Part shown: positions 6,877 to 15,597 of the stretch, piece after piece
How the letters are laid out: each line of letters begins with the position of its first letter
Position numbering within the stretch: position 1 is the first letter of the stretch
Assembly: GCA_002437415.1 (NCBI GenBank)
Contig: DJPL01000038.1
Coordinates: 1 to 32,558, forward strand
From: Ruminococcaceae bacterium UBA6413
Lineage (GTDB): Bacteria > Bacillota > Clostridia > Oscillospirales > Ruminococcaceae
DNA length: 32,558 bases
Reading direction: 5' to 3'
Position numbers and translations under genes: made by a program
Notes under the pieces: generated by a model
Seen by the model: only the letters and a program-made list of their open reading frames with translations
Database searches by the model: none
Told to the model about the DNA's origin: nothing

Positions 6877-8458
6877 GTATAATAATGTTGAACAGTACGG
6901 CAATGTTCAGCCGGTTAATGTATACGGCAGAACAGAGGGTCAATATGCACCGATGTATAACAGCCTGCAAGGTCCTCCCGAGGCAAAGAAAACTTACAAT
7001 ATGCGCGATTTCATATTCGCTGTGCTTACGGCTGTGCTCGGCTTTATAACACTAAAGCTGTTCTTTACCGAGGGTGAGATATTTCCGTTTGCAGAGGTTA
7101 TAGCATCGGGCTGGTATCATATTATTGTCGCAGCTCTTGCTGTTATGGCAGTAATATATATCGGCAAAAAGCCGACAGCTTCACAGTGGGCGATATTCGG
7201 CTGTGTGATAGTATTCTGCGCTGTTCCTATATTCTCGTCAACAGGACTTGTGCGCTTTCTTTCGTGGGTGTATGCCGCAATTCTGCTTTGCTATTTTGCA
7301 TACAGCTTTACTACGACCAAGCCGCTGTTTTCTGACGGATTTGCAAGGGAACTGTGCGAAGCGGTATTCTCGGTATCGTTCAGGAATTTCACAGCCGCGC
7401 CTAAGAGCATAGCTGTGCCGTTTTCAAAAAAGGAGCATAAGAGCAAAACCGCGCTGTATATCCTGCTCGGGATACTTTGCTCACTTCCCGCAACGCTGAT
7501 AGCCGGTGCGGCACTTTCAAGCGCCGATGATAATTTCGGCAGAATGATATCCGGTATTACAGGCGGATTTTTCGATAACTTTTTCGGTAATATTATAATT
7601 TTTGCAGTCAGCATACCTTTTTCATTTCTGCTTTTCGGAATAATGAGCGGTGCAAAGGGCAGAAAGCGTAAAATGACAGGCGACAGCGGTAAGGCGGCAA
7701 AGGTGCCTGCCGCGGCTGTGTGCGCGGCGCTTACGCCGCTTATAGTTATATATCTTCTGTTCTTTGCTTGCCAGATACCGTATTTTGTCAGTGCGTTCGG
7801 CGGCGTTCTGCCCGATGGCTACAGCTACAGCGAATACGCAAGACAGGGCTTTTTTGAGCTGTGCGGAGTGGCGGTGCTTGATCTTTTCGTGATATTCCTT
7901 GCAGGAGTGCTTGCCAAAAGAAACGACAACGGCAGAAAGCCTGTGGCTGTCAGACTGTATTCGGCTGTGTTCAGCCTGTTGACTGTTCTTCTTATTTGCA
8001 GTGCAATGTCAAAGATGATAATGTACATCGGTGAATACGGGCTTACGGGACTCAGATTTTACACATCATGGTTTATGATACTGCTCGGTATAGTTTTCTT
8101 TGTACTGATATTGCACGAGATATTACCGGATATGAAAACCGTGTTGATACTTTTTGTATCGTTTACCGCAATGCTCGGTGTGCTGTGCTTTTGCGACCCC
8201 GACGCGAGAATAGCACAGTATAATGTTGAAAGCTATCTCAGCGGCAATATAGAGGAGATCGATACTTACAGCCTTTCCGCCTTATCCGAGAGTGCCGCTC
8301 CTTATATTGAAAAGCTCGGGGATAACGATGAAAACCTGCGTCCAAGGTGCAGAGTAGCACTGGCTCAGATTAAAGAAAGCAGAAATTCAAAGGTGTATTT
8401 CCCTCTTTCGGTTACTACCGTAAAATCCGACGGGATATACGACAGAATGCGGGGATAA
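6869..8458 (+). CDS. DUF4173 family polytopic membrane protein
   Basis: 529 aa; the ATG at 6869 overlaps the end of the HTH gene. Residues 1-50 are a Tyr/Asn/Gln/Gly-rich cytoplasmic tail (NNVEQYGNVQPVNVYGRTEG). About ten hydrophobic helices follow (for example FIFAVLTAVLGFITLKLFF, IIFAVSIPFSFLLFGIM, LLTVLLICSAMSKMIMYIGEYGL). The C-terminal 80 residues are soluble, with VESYLSGNIEEIDTYSLSAL, a pattern I associate with DUF4173 proteins. Role unknown. The operon link to DUF2975 and an HTH suggests an envelope-stress or morphology function, but that is inference. Confidence 0.75.
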   Translation: MNEYNNVEQYGNVQPVNVYGRTEGQYAPMYNSLQGPPEAKKTYNMRDFIFAVLTAVLGFITLKLFFTEGEIFPFAEVIASGWYHIIVAALAVMAVIYIGKKPTASQWAIFGCVIVFCAVPIFSSTGLVRFLSWVYAAILLCYFAYSFTTTKPLFSDGFARELCEAVFSVSFRNFTAAPKSIAVPFSKKEHKSKTALYILLGILCSLPATLIAGAALSSADDNFGRMISGITGGFFDNFFGNIIIFAVSIPFSFLLFGIMSGAKGRKRKMTGDSGKAAKVPAAAVCAALTPLIVIYLLFFACQIPYFVSAFGGVLPDGYSYSEYARQGFFELCGVAVLDLFVIFLAGVLAKRNDNGRKPVAVRLYSAVFSLLTVLLICSAMSKMIMYIGEYGLTGLRFYTSWFMILLGIVFFVLILHEILPDMKTVLILFVSFTAMLGVLCFCDPDARIAQYNVESYLSGNIEEIDTYSLSALSESAAPYIEKLGDNDENLRPRCRVALAQIKESRNSKVYFPLSVTTVKSDGIYDRMRG

Positions 8459-8503
8459 TCACCGATAGGGTTATTTTTCCGCTCTGAAAAGCCGTTTTTT
8501 CTA

Positions 8504-8532
8504 TTGACTAATTTTTGCCTTTATGTTATACT
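8504..8532 (+). promoter_or_regulatory. Promoter of the radical SAM / Fur operon
   Basis: TTGACT (8504-8509), a 17-bp spacer and TATACT (8527-8532), with TG at 8524-8525. The first gene begins 40 bp downstream after GGAGGTG. Confidence 0.8.
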
Positions 8533-8572
8533 AATGTGAGAAAGATTATCAGTTTATCCACGGAGGTGTAAT

Positions 8573-9190
8573 ATGACGATATTCTATGAGTTTGAAGGTA
8601 AGCTTTATGCCAATATAACGAATAAATGTCCATGCGCCTGTGTTTTCTGCATAAGAAAAAACGGCGACAGTGTGGCGGATAACGACAGCCTTTGGCTTGA
8701 GCATGAGCCGAGCTATGAAGAGATCATCAAGGCTTTCGATGATTTTGACAAGACAGGACTTAACGAGCTTGTATTCTGCGGTTACGGCGAGCCTATGGAG
8801 CGTGCGGACGTTCTGCTCGAGGTCGCAAAGTATGTAAAGCAGACTACGGGTATGAAGATCCGTATAAATACAAACGGACTGGTCGACTTTATAAATCCCG
8901 CGTTTGACTCGTATAAAATGCGATATATAATCGACTGTATTTCTATCAGCCTTAATGCCCCCGATCCCGAGAGCTATCTTGAGGTGACGCGACCTAAGTT
9001 CGGCCTGCCGTCATTCAATTCAATGCTGAATTTTGCAAGGACGGTAAAGACTATCGTACCCGAGGTAAAGTTTACGGTGGTAGATGTAATATCACCGGAG
9101 CAGATCGAGCAGTGTAAGGAGCTTGCAGAAGGACTTGGTATCCCGCTCAGAATTCGTCATTGGGTGACGGATAACGAGAGCTATACCTGA
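8573..9190 (+). CDS. TatD-associated type radical SAM protein
   Basis: 205 aa. The radical SAM cluster motif CX3CX2C is formed by Cys19, Cys23 and Cys26 in NKCPCACVFC; an extra Cys21 lies between. FCGYGEPMERADVLLE corresponds to the glycine-rich SAM-binding strand (GGGEPT-like), and IRINTNG follows. The short core and the IRHWVTDNESYT ending resemble the small radical SAM family found next to tatD in Clostridia. No tatD lies in the window, so the association is from family memory only. Substrate unknown. GGAGGTG precedes the ATG. A Fur-family gene follows after 19 bp. Confidence 0.8.
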   Translation: MTIFYEFEGKLYANITNKCPCACVFCIRKNGDSVADNDSLWLEHEPSYEEIIKAFDDFDKTGLNELVFCGYGEPMERADVLLEVAKYVKQTTGMKIRINTNGLVDFINPAFDSYKMRYIIDCISISLNAPDPESYLEVTRPKFGLPSFNSMLNFARTVKTIVPEVKFTVVDVISPEQIEQCKELAEGLGIPLRIRHWVTDNESYT

Positions 9191-9209
9191 TAGGAGGACA
9201 GGAAGCAGT

Positions 9210-9608
9210 ATGAACTATTCCCAACAGAGAAACTGTATACTGAATATCGTTGTGTCAAATCCTATCCACCCGACAGCCGAGCAGGTATACGATATAGCAA
9301 GGCGCAGTTACCCCAAAATAAGCCTCGGCACTGTTTACCGCAACTTAAACCAGCTTGCAGATCACGGTATACTCAAGAAGATATGCAGCTCCTACGGAAG
9401 CGTGCGTTTTGACGGCAGGACAGACCCGCATTTTCATATGATATGCAGTTGCTGTGAAAAGGTGTTTGACGTTGAGCTCGGAGAGATGATGTGCCTTAAC
9501 GATAAGATACGCACAAAGTATGATTTTGACGTTACCGAGTACGAGATAAGTATAAAGGGTATTTGCAGTGAATGCAGAGAGAAGCAGAAGAGCGGAGAGT
9601 CGGCGTAA
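9210..9608 (+). CDS. Fur-family metal- or peroxide-responsive repressor
   Basis: 132 aa, normal length for Fur/PerR. The winged-helix half contains NPIHPTAEQVYDIARRSYP and the recognition helix region SLGTVYRNLNQLADHGILKKI. The dimerisation half contains HFHMICSCCEKVFDVE with a CxxC, and a second CxxC (CSEC) near the C-terminus, the structural zinc site. PerR and Fur cannot be separated confidently from sequence alone; the short PerR-like N-terminus leans toward PerR. It is co-transcribed with the radical SAM gene. Possible targets such as the feoAB genes at 17387-19768 are speculation. Confidence 0.88.
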   Translation: MNYSQQRNCILNIVVSNPIHPTAEQVYDIARRSYPKISLGTVYRNLNQLADHGILKKICSSYGSVRFDGRTDPHFHMICSCCEKVFDVELGEMMCLNDKIRTKYDFDVTEYEISIKGICSECREKQKSGESA

Positions 9609-9620
9609 AAGGCTTATATT

Positions 9621-9848
9621 ATGTGTAAGTTATGTAAGTGCAAAAGAATTAAAAACAGTTTTACAACTCACGTAGTTAATTACAATAATTCGGTGATAAT
9701 AATTAAAAATGTACCTTGCAAAGAATGTGAGCAATGCGGAGAAATATTCTATACAGATGATGTTGCCGAACAGCTTGAAAAACTTGTTGATGCGGCAAAA
9801 GGTCTTTTACAGGACATCTCCATTATTGACTATTCTAAAGTAGCGTGA
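9621..9848 (+). CDS. YgiT-type zinc-finger protein, orphan antitoxin-like
   Basis: 75 aa. The N-terminus has CKLCKCK and then VPCKECEQCGEIFYTDDV, a two-CxxC zinc finger as in the N-terminal half of MqsA/YgiT antitoxins. The tail EQLEKLVDAAKGLLQDISIIDYSKVA is the usual ending of the short clostridial version. Such genes normally sit next to a small toxin (often a DUF4258 protein). Here the neighbours are a Fur gene and a terminator, so it is an orphan. It is more AT-rich than the genes around it, consistent with transfer. There is no strong ribosome site; it starts 12 bp after fur, so translation may depend on coupling. Confidence 0.8.
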   Translation: MCKLCKCKRIKNSFTTHVVNYNNSVIIIKNVPCKECEQCGEIFYTDDVAEQLEKLVDAAKGLLQDISIIDYSKVA

Positions 9849-9872
9849 ATTTATATCGGAATTTATGAAATA

Positions 9873-9914
9873 AAAGTGGGCAATACCGTATTTGCTCACT
9901 TTGTTTTTTGTGAA
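9873..9914 (+). terminator. Terminator after the zinc-finger gene
   Basis: AAAGTGGGCAA pairs with TTGCTCACTTT (one G-T wobble) followed by GTTTTTTG. Confidence 0.85.
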
Positions 9915-9939
9915 AAATTCGGGAAACGTTTTCAATCTA

Positions 9940-9968
9940 TTGCTTTTTTCTCTGATTAAGGCTATAAT
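9940..9968 (+). promoter_or_regulatory. Promoter of nrdG
   Basis: TTGCTT (9940-9945), a 17-bp spacer and TATAAT (9963-9968), 32 bp ahead of the start codon. Confidence 0.75.
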
Positions 9969-10000
9969 AAATAGGATAATGTAAAAAGGAAAGTGATACA

Positions 10001-10507
10001 ATGCTTATCAGAATAGCCGGTACGGTCAGTGAATCGATCGTAGACGGACCGGGAATAAGATATACAATATTTACTCAGGGCTGTCCGCACCATTGCGAGG
10101 GTTGTCACAACCCCGAAACGCATGATTTTAACGGCGGCAGGCTTGCCGATACGGATAAGATATATAATCATATAGTAGCTAACCCTCTGCTCAAAGGAGT
10201 GACATTCTCGGGCGGAGAGCCGTTCTGCCAGCCCGCTCCGTTGTATGAGCTTGCGAAGAAGATAAAAGAGAACACAAAGCTTGATATTATGTCATATACA
10301 GGCTTTACCTTTGAACAGCTTGTCGAAAAATCAAAGACGGACGAGGACGTGAAAAACCTACTGTCGGTAGTGGATATACTGGTAGACGGTAGATTTGTCC
10401 TTTCGGAGAAAAGTCTTGAACTGCGTTTCAAAGGAAGCAAAAATCAGAGAATAATCGACTGCCAAAAGTCGCTTGAGAGCGGCAGTGTTGTAATTAAGGA
10501 GCTTTGA
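10001..10507 (+). CDS. nrdG: Anaerobic ribonucleotide reductase activating protein
   Basis: 168 aa, the usual NrdG size. A radical SAM enzyme that installs the glycyl radical on class III ribonucleotide reductase NrdD. SESIVDGPGIRYTIFTQGCP is followed by the cluster motif CPHHCEGC (Cys28, Cys32, Cys35) and CHNPETHDF, typical of glycyl-radical activases. FSGGEPFCQ is the SAM-binding GGE motif. LDIMSYTGFTFEQL and VDILVDGRFV complete the family pattern. The ATG at 10001 follows AAAAGGAAAGTG. nrdD is not in the window. The stop codon overlaps the start of the downstream lipoprotein gene, an unusual partner. Confidence 0.92.
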   Translation: MLIRIAGTVSESIVDGPGIRYTIFTQGCPHHCEGCHNPETHDFNGGRLADTDKIYNHIVANPLLKGVTFSGGEPFCQPAPLYELAKKIKENTKLDIMSYTGFTFEQLVEKSKTDEDVKNLLSVVDILVDGRFVLSEKSLELRFKGSKNQRIIDCQKSLESGSVVIKEL

Positions 10508-12129
10508 TGAAGAGAAGACTTACAGCGTGCATTACGGCATTACTGCTGTGCATCAGTTGCTTACTGATGACATCGTGCAAGGAGGATGACGGTAAGGGAT
10601 ATGTATTCGGATACGACATATCCTCAAATCCCGGAAGCCTCGACCCTCAGTATGCCTCCGACAGAGAATCGTATCTGATAATCGGCTGTATATTTGAGGG
10701 CTTGTTCAGAACATCGGGTGACGGCAGTGTCGAAAAGGCTATGGCGGAAAGCTACACCGTGTCCGACGACGGACTTACATATACTTTTAAGCTGAAGCAA
10801 AACAGATACTGGACAGATGTCAACGAATACAATAAACAGGTGACCGCAGATGATTTTGTTTTCGGCTTTCAGCGCCTGTTTATGCCCGAAACCAGAGCGC
10901 CTAAAGCGTCCGAGTATTTCTGTATAAAGAATGCGCAGAAGATAAACAGCGGTGAAATTACCGATGTATCACAGCTCGGAGTAAAGGCGGACGGAAAGTT
11001 CAAGCTTACAATTGAGCTTGAATACACCGAGCCGTCATTTGAACTGTTGCTCACTATGCCTGCGGCGATGCCGTGCAGTAAGGAATACTTCACGGCGGCA
11101 CAGGGCAAATACGGACTTGACGCGGAGCGTACTCCGTCAAACGGACCTTTTTATGTAAAGACGTGGTACTACGATGCGTGGAGCAAGAATAACAACAATA
11201 TGGTACTGCGCTACAGCGACAAGTACGATGAGCACGATGAGGTAACACCGCTCGGTCTTAACTTCTTCGTTGAAGACAATCATTTGACCGATTTTACGGA
11301 CGGCACATCTCAGAGCATAGTGCTTTCGGGAAGCGCGGCAAAGGATTATCTCGGAAGCGGATATGTTTATGATGAGTATTCGACTGCCGTATACGGCATT
11401 ATGATGAATACGAAAAAGTCGATCTTCAAGAGCGATAAGCTGAGATACGCATTGCTCTTTGCATCGGATAAATCATCGCTCAGTCTTCCGTTCGGCTATT
11501 CCGTAGCTGACGGAATTGTAGCGCCGTCGGTTAAAAATTCTCTCGGCAGCTATCGCGATACAGCAGGAAGCAGAACTGCCGTAAAGCCCGATGAAATAAA
11601 GGCGTATTCTTCATATCAGAGCGCCTGCGAGGGCATAGACAAGGCTGACCTGCACAGCGTAAATATTCTTGCGGTGCAAAACCGCGATGAGGAGATAGGC
11701 GAGTCGCTCGGAGGAATATTACAGCAGTGGCAGGCTAAGCTTGGCTTTTATTGCAGTATCTCTTATGTAAGCGAGAGCGAATATGACGAGAAGATCGCAA
11801 GCGGAGATTATGCGCTGGCGCTTACAAGAATAAACGGCGAATATAACCGCCCTGAGGCGTATCTAAGGCAATTCACCGACAGCGGCTATAAGCACAGCGC
11901 GATGGACGATACATATTCAGATCTGCTTCGGCAGGCAACTCAGGCAAAAGATACAAAAGAAGAATATGAGCTCTGTATCAAAGCTGAGAAACAGCTTATG
12001 ACAGACGGGCGCTTCATACCGATCGCATACGTTACCGAGTACTTTATCAACACCGAAAACAGCGAGGATATAGTATACGACCCATTCACAGGTCAGATAG
12101 ATTACCGAAAAGCGTTATATTTCGATTGA
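10507..12129 (+). CDS. Peptide ABC transporter substrate-binding lipoprotein (SBP_bac_5 / OppA-like)
   Basis: 540 aa. AAGGAG (10496-10501) favours the ATG at 10507 over the TTG just before it. Residues 1-23 are a lipoprotein signal: KRR, a hydrophobic core and MTSC, with Cys as the lipidated residue. SSNPGSLDPQYASDRESYLI and IFEGLFRTSGDGSVEKAMAE, with YTFKLKQNRYWTDV, are the N-terminal hallmarks of family 5 solute-binding proteins. The C-terminal part has the DYALALTRINGEYNRPEAYL segment. It binds oligopeptides or related solutes at the cell surface. No permease or ATPase genes are adjacent, so it must work with components encoded elsewhere or act as an orphan receptor. It overlaps nrdG by one base, implying translational coupling. 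Confidence 0.88.
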   Translation: MKRRLTACITALLLCISCLLMTSCKEDDGKGYVFGYDISSNPGSLDPQYASDRESYLIIGCIFEGLFRTSGDGSVEKAMAESYTVSDDGLTYTFKLKQNRYWTDVNEYNKQVTADDFVFGFQRLFMPETRAPKASEYFCIKNAQKINSGEITDVSQLGVKADGKFKLTIELEYTEPSFELLLTMPAAMPCSKEYFTAAQGKYGLDAERTPSNGPFYVKTWYYDAWSKNNNNMVLRYSDKYDEHDEVTPLGLNFFVEDNHLTDFTDGTSQSIVLSGSAAKDYLGSGYVYDEYSTAVYGIMMNTKKSIFKSDKLRYALLFASDKSSLSLPFGYSVADGIVAPSVKNSLGSYRDTAGSRTAVKPDEIKAYSSYQSACEGIDKADLHSVNILAVQNRDEEIGESLGGILQQWQAKLGFYCSISYVSESEYDEKIASGDYALALTRINGEYNRPEAYLRQFTDSGYKHSAMDDTYSDLLRQATQAKDTKEEYELCIKAEKQLMTDGRFIPIAYVTEYFINTENSEDIVYDPFTGQIDYRKALYFD

Positions 12130-12175
12130 TTATATGACAGTACGGAGAAAATGTGATAAAAAATACGGGTTTCGA

Positions 12176-12204
12176 TTGACTTTTACTTTACTGTGTGATA
12201 AAAT
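12176..12204 (+). promoter_or_regulatory. Promoter of the glycosyltransferase gene
   Basis: TTGACT (12176-12181), a 17-bp spacer and TAAAAT (12199-12204), with TG at 12196-12197 as extended -10, the same layout as the promoter at 83. Confidence 0.75.
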
Positions 12205-12252
12205 CATTGTAAGCGATTACAACTGACACAATGAAATTTAAGGAGGCTTTGT

Positions 12253-13092
12253 ATGGAAAATTTAACTGAATTACAGCCGTACAGCGTCCTTATGTCGGTG
12301 TACGGCAGTGAGAATGCGAACTTTTTTGCGCAGAGCCTCGAAAGTCTGTATATACAGACTTATCCTGCCGATGAGATAGTGCTTGTCTGTGACGGCGTAC
12401 TCGATAAAGCGCTTAATGATGTTATTGCACAGTACTGCGAAAAGTTTGGCGGAAGACTGACAGTTCATCGCCTTGAAAGCCACGGCGGTACTGCCAAATG
12501 CGCGAACACAGGGCTTGCTCTTTGCAAAAACGAGTTTATAATAAAGATGGACTCCGACGATATCTGCCTTGAGAACAGAGCAGAGAAGCAGATGAGATAT
12601 CTTGCTGAGCACCCGGATATTTCTATCCTCGGCTGCTATATTCAGGAGTTCGACAGCGGCACGGGAGAAGACATTGCTACGCGTTGTCCACCCATCGAAA
12701 ATGATGAGATAAGAAAGTTTGCAAGGCGCAGAGCGCCCTTCAACAACCAGACGCTGGTATACAGAAAGTCGATTGCGTTGTCGATAGGCGGATACAGCGA
12801 AGAGCTTGAGCGCTGTGAGGATTACGACTTTATGGTGCGTATGCTGATGGCAGGTGCTAAAGCCGCTAACATTCCCGAAGCACTGGTAAGGTACAGAGTC
12901 ACACCGGGCAACCTGAACCGCCGCAGAAATTTACGCAACACAAAGAGCTTTATTGCGGTAAGAAAAAAGATAAGAAAAATGGGCTTTTCGAGCTTCGCGG
13001 ATTTCATAATTCCGTGCGCAGGTCAGATAATCCTGTTTATAATTCCAAGCTGTATAACAGGTTTTCTTTATAAGAAGCTGTTAAGAAAATGA
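12253..13092 (+). CDS. Family 2 glycosyltransferase
   Basis: 279 aa; ATG after AAGGAGG (12240-12246). The GT-A fold is clear: YSVLMSVYGSENANFFAQSL (nucleotide-binding strand), SLYIQTYPADEIVLVCDG, then MDSDD as the metal-binding DxD motif and CEDYDFMVRM as the acceptor-side ED motif. Residues about 252-274 are hydrophobic (FIIPCAGQIILFIIPSCI), a C-terminal membrane anchor. It is monocistronic with its own promoter and terminators. Likely role: transfer of a sugar onto a cell-wall or surface polysaccharide at the inner membrane face. The donor sugar cannot be read from the sequence. Confidence 0.88.
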   Translation: MENLTELQPYSVLMSVYGSENANFFAQSLESLYIQTYPADEIVLVCDGVLDKALNDVIAQYCEKFGGRLTVHRLESHGGTAKCANTGLALCKNEFIIKMDSDDICLENRAEKQMRYLAEHPDISILGCYIQEFDSGTGEDIATRCPPIENDEIRKFARRRAPFNNQTLVYRKSIALSIGGYSEELERCEDYDFMVRMLMAGAKAANIPEALVRYRVTPGNLNRRRNLRNTKSFIAVRKKIRKMGFSSFADFIIPCAGQIILFIIPSCITGFLYKKLLRK

Positions 13093-13141
13093 TAGCGGTA
13101 TCGCAAATTACACCTGCGGTAAGCTGAATAATACGAATAAC

Positions 13142-13180
13142 AAAACTCCGCTCTGTTGATACAGCAGGGCGGAGTTTTTA
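13142..13180 (+). terminator. Terminator of the glycosyltransferase gene
   Basis: AAAACTCCGC pairs with GCGGAGTTTT around an inner CTGT/ACAG stem, followed by T residues. It could act in both directions. Confidence 0.8.
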
Positions 13181-13196
13181 ATATGTAACGAATATA

Positions 13197-13236
13197 AAAT
13201 GCGGCACGGAGAAATCTCTCCGTACCGCATTTTTGT
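13197..13236 (+). terminator. Second hairpin terminator
   Basis: ATGCGG-C-ACGGAGA pairs with TCTCCGT-A-CCGCAT and is followed by TTTTTG. It lies 20 bp after the previous terminator, giving a tandem stop. Confidence 0.75.
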
Positions 13237-13306
13237 ATCTGTTATTATTGCTTTTTTACAGGACCTGTACACTGTCGCATTATTGAGCTTATTATTTCGG
13301 CAGACA

Positions 13307-13340
13307 AAATCCTCGGACATTAAGCCCGAGGATCTTTAAA
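13307..13340 (-). terminator. Terminator of the chemoreceptor gene
   Basis: Read on the minus strand, ATCCTCGG and CCGAGGAT form an 8-bp stem followed by TTTTG. It sits just past the stop codon of the chemoreceptor gene. Confidence 0.75.
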
Positions 13341-13348
13341 TGCTTTTT

Positions 13349-15325
13349 TTATTCTGCTCTGAATGTGAAGCGGCTTACAAGCTTTTGCAGTGTCTGTGCC
13401 TGAGCTGAAAGCTCTTCTGAAGCGGCGGCACTTTCTTCTGCTGTAGCAGAGTTTGTCTGTACAACGTTTGAGATCTGCTCTACGCCGATATTGACCTGCT
13501 TTACCATGTCAGCCTGTTCTATGCTGGCTCCTGCGATCTTATTTACTATCTCGCTTACGCCGCCCGATCTTGCTTCAACCTCTGAAACAGCCTGCGCGGT
13601 TTCGTTTGTGATATTGTTACCGTTTTCAACAGCGGCAACAGCGCGTTCGATAAGCACTGTTGTATCATGTGCCGCATCGGCAGATTTACCCGCAAGGTTT
13701 CTGACCTCATCGGCAACGACCGCAAAGCCCTTACCGGCTTCGCCGACTCTTGCTGCCTCGACTGCGGCATTAAGTGCAAGAATATTTGTCTGGAATGCGA
13801 TATCCTCGATAGTCTGTATGATCTTGCCTATCTCTGTAGAAGCATCATTGATCTCCTGCATAGCGGCAGTGAGTTTTTTCATCTTTTCATTTGCCGAACC
13901 TATGTACTCGGCTGTTTCGTCAACAAGCTGTCTGCCCTTCTGGCAGTCTTCCGAGGTCGCTTCGATATGAGCGTTGATGTTGTGGATAGTTGCCGCAAGC
14001 TCTTCAACAGATGCAGCCTGCTCGGTAGCACCCTGAGCAAGTGACTGTGCACCTGCGGATACCTGTTCTGAACCGCTTGATACCTGATCGCCCGCAATGC
14101 TTATCTGGCTTAAGGTGTCGTTCAGTCTGCGGTTGATATTCCTTACGGACTCGATAAGTACCTTGTAATCGCCGCGGTATGTATTGTCGGCATCATTGCT
14201 GTGTACATCGAAATTACCTTGAGCCATATTGCTTAAGATATTGCCGATATCGCTTATCATAGCATTCTGCTCGTTTACTACCTTAGCGGCTGACTTAGCG
14301 AGTATCTTGACCTCATCGTGTGATTTAACCATAGGTACAGGGCTTGTAAGGTCGCCTTCGGAGAGCTTTTCAATACGCTCTGCGCAAAGTCTTATGGGCT
14401 TGCCTATCTTCTTGCTGATAATGCCTGCGATTATGCCGCCTGCTATAGCAGATGCCGCACATATTATAGCGAGTATAAGAAGTCCTTTGAAGCAGTGAAT
14501 CATATAGTCATCGCTGTGAACCGTTACCGCAATAGACCAACCGTCTGTTCCGGGTATCGGAGCGTAGCCTATATACTTTGAAATACCGCCCGATACATAT
14601 TCTGCAAAGCCTGTTTCACCGGCTTCCATCTTTTCGTGTGCCTGGGCAAGAGCTGTGTAGCTGGGATCCTCCTCGGCGATCTTCTGTATGTTCTCGCCGT
14701 CCCTGACAAGCTGCATATCAATGTCGGCAATGGTGTTACCGTTCTTGTCTATGATGTATGCCGCACCGTTTTCGTTTACCTTAATTGCACGGACTACATC
14801 ATTGAGGAATTCTTCATCGGGAACAAAGTAAACGCAACCTACAACCTCGGAGTTGAGCTCGCCGTTGTTCCATATAGGAGCGGCAATTATTATGCTCAGC
14901 TTGCCGTTAGATCTTCCGATCATAGGCTCGGTGATTGTCGTTTTGCCCTCCATAGCGGCTTTGTAGTATTCACGGTCTGCGTATTCAACACCGTTTGAGC
15001 CGTGACCTTCATAGTCGATCGATGCACCTCTGTCAAGTCCGAAGTTTGCGGCGATCGTGTCAACCTCTCTCTGCTTCTGAGTGTTTGTATAAATTACCGA
15101 TGACAGCTTGGGGTTGCAACCCGCCTGTATCGCAACGTTCTGTATTGCTTTCAGCTCCCATGAAACTCTGTCAGCCGCAACTGTAGCCGTTTCGGTCAGA
15201 GTCTGCTGTGTCAGTGATTTTGTCGTGGTGTAAATTATGCCTACCGATGCGACCGTAGCCACGATTAGCGAAATTACTACCAGCAAAACAGTGAACAATG
15301 TCATTTTTTTGCTTATGGATTTCAT
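13349..15325 (-). CDS. Methyl-accepting chemotaxis protein with dCache-type sensor
   Basis: 658 aa. TM1 is at about 9-31. A large extracytoplasmic sensor (about 35-280) shows the dCache pattern: REYYKAAMEGKTTITEPMIG, KLSIIIAAPIWNNGEL, VVGCVYFVPDEEF, then NGAAYIIDKNGNTIAD and GWSIAVTVHSDDY. TM2 is at about 282-305, then a HAMP domain (ISKKIGKPIRLCAERIEKLS). The signalling domain has the conserved hairpin tip IEDIAFQTNILALNAAVEAA and EAGKGFAVVADEVRNLAGKS, plus Glu/Gln-rich methylation helices. It would sense an extracellular small ligand, often an amino acid for dCache, and control CheA. GAGG lies 8 nt before the ATG. No other chemotaxis genes are nearby. Confidence 0.93.
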   Translation of the reverse strand: MKSISKKMTLFTVLLVVISLIVATVASVGIIYTTTKSLTQQTLTETATVAADRVSWELKAIQNVAIQAGCNPKLSSVIYTNTQKQREVDTIAANFGLDRGASIDYEGHGSNGVEYADREYYKAAMEGKTTITEPMIGRSNGKLSIIIAAPIWNNGELNSEVVGCVYFVPDEEFLNDVVRAIKVNENGAAYIIDKNGNTIADIDMQLVRDGENIQKIAEEDPSYTALAQAHEKMEAGETGFAEYVSGGISKYIGYAPIPGTDGWSIAVTVHSDDYMIHCFKGLLILAIICAASAIAGGIIAGIISKKIGKPIRLCAERIEKLSEGDLTSPVPMVKSHDEVKILAKSAAKVVNEQNAMISDIGNILSNMAQGNFDVHSNDADNTYRGDYKVLIESVRNINRRLNDTLSQISIAGDQVSSGSEQVSAGAQSLAQGATEQAASVEELAATIHNINAHIEATSEDCQKGRQLVDETAEYIGSANEKMKKLTAAMQEINDASTEIGKIIQTIEDIAFQTNILALNAAVEAARVGEAGKGFAVVADEVRNLAGKSADAAHDTTVLIERAVAAVENGNNITNETAQAVSEVEARSGGVSEIVNKIAGASIEQADMVKQVNIGVEQISNVVQTNSATAEESAAASEELSAQAQTLQKLVSRFTFRAE

Positions 15326-15381
15326 AGTATCTGCCTCATTTCTGTACCCTCGTCAAAGATACATATTTAATATACACCGTA

Positions 15382-15410
15382 ATTATATCACTTCCGAACA
15401 AAAAAAGCAA
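15382..15410 (-). promoter_or_regulatory. Promoter of the chemoreceptor gene
   Basis: On the minus strand, TTGCTT (15410-15405), a 17-bp spacer and TATAAT (15387-15382), about 55 bp ahead of the ATG. Confidence 0.75.
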
Positions 15411-15597
15411 TATTATCCGCTTTATTTCGTCAAAAGTAACAAAATTGCGGCAGAAAATTATAGCGCCACGCCGAAATTACAAATTATCCGTTAAAAAATT
15501 AAAATTTATACTTTTTTGTGGACATTTCTCTTTGTCATGGTGTATTATGTATGAAGATGTGCATTTTCGACCATAAGGAGAAAAAGGGGGAAGAGTT
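15411..15597. other. Intergenic region between divergent chemoreceptor and sigma-factor genes
   Basis: AT-rich, with no credible gene. TGGACA (15519-15524) and TATTAT (15543-15548), 18 bp apart, could be a weak promoter for the sigma-factor gene. No inverted repeat stands out. Confidence 0.4.
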
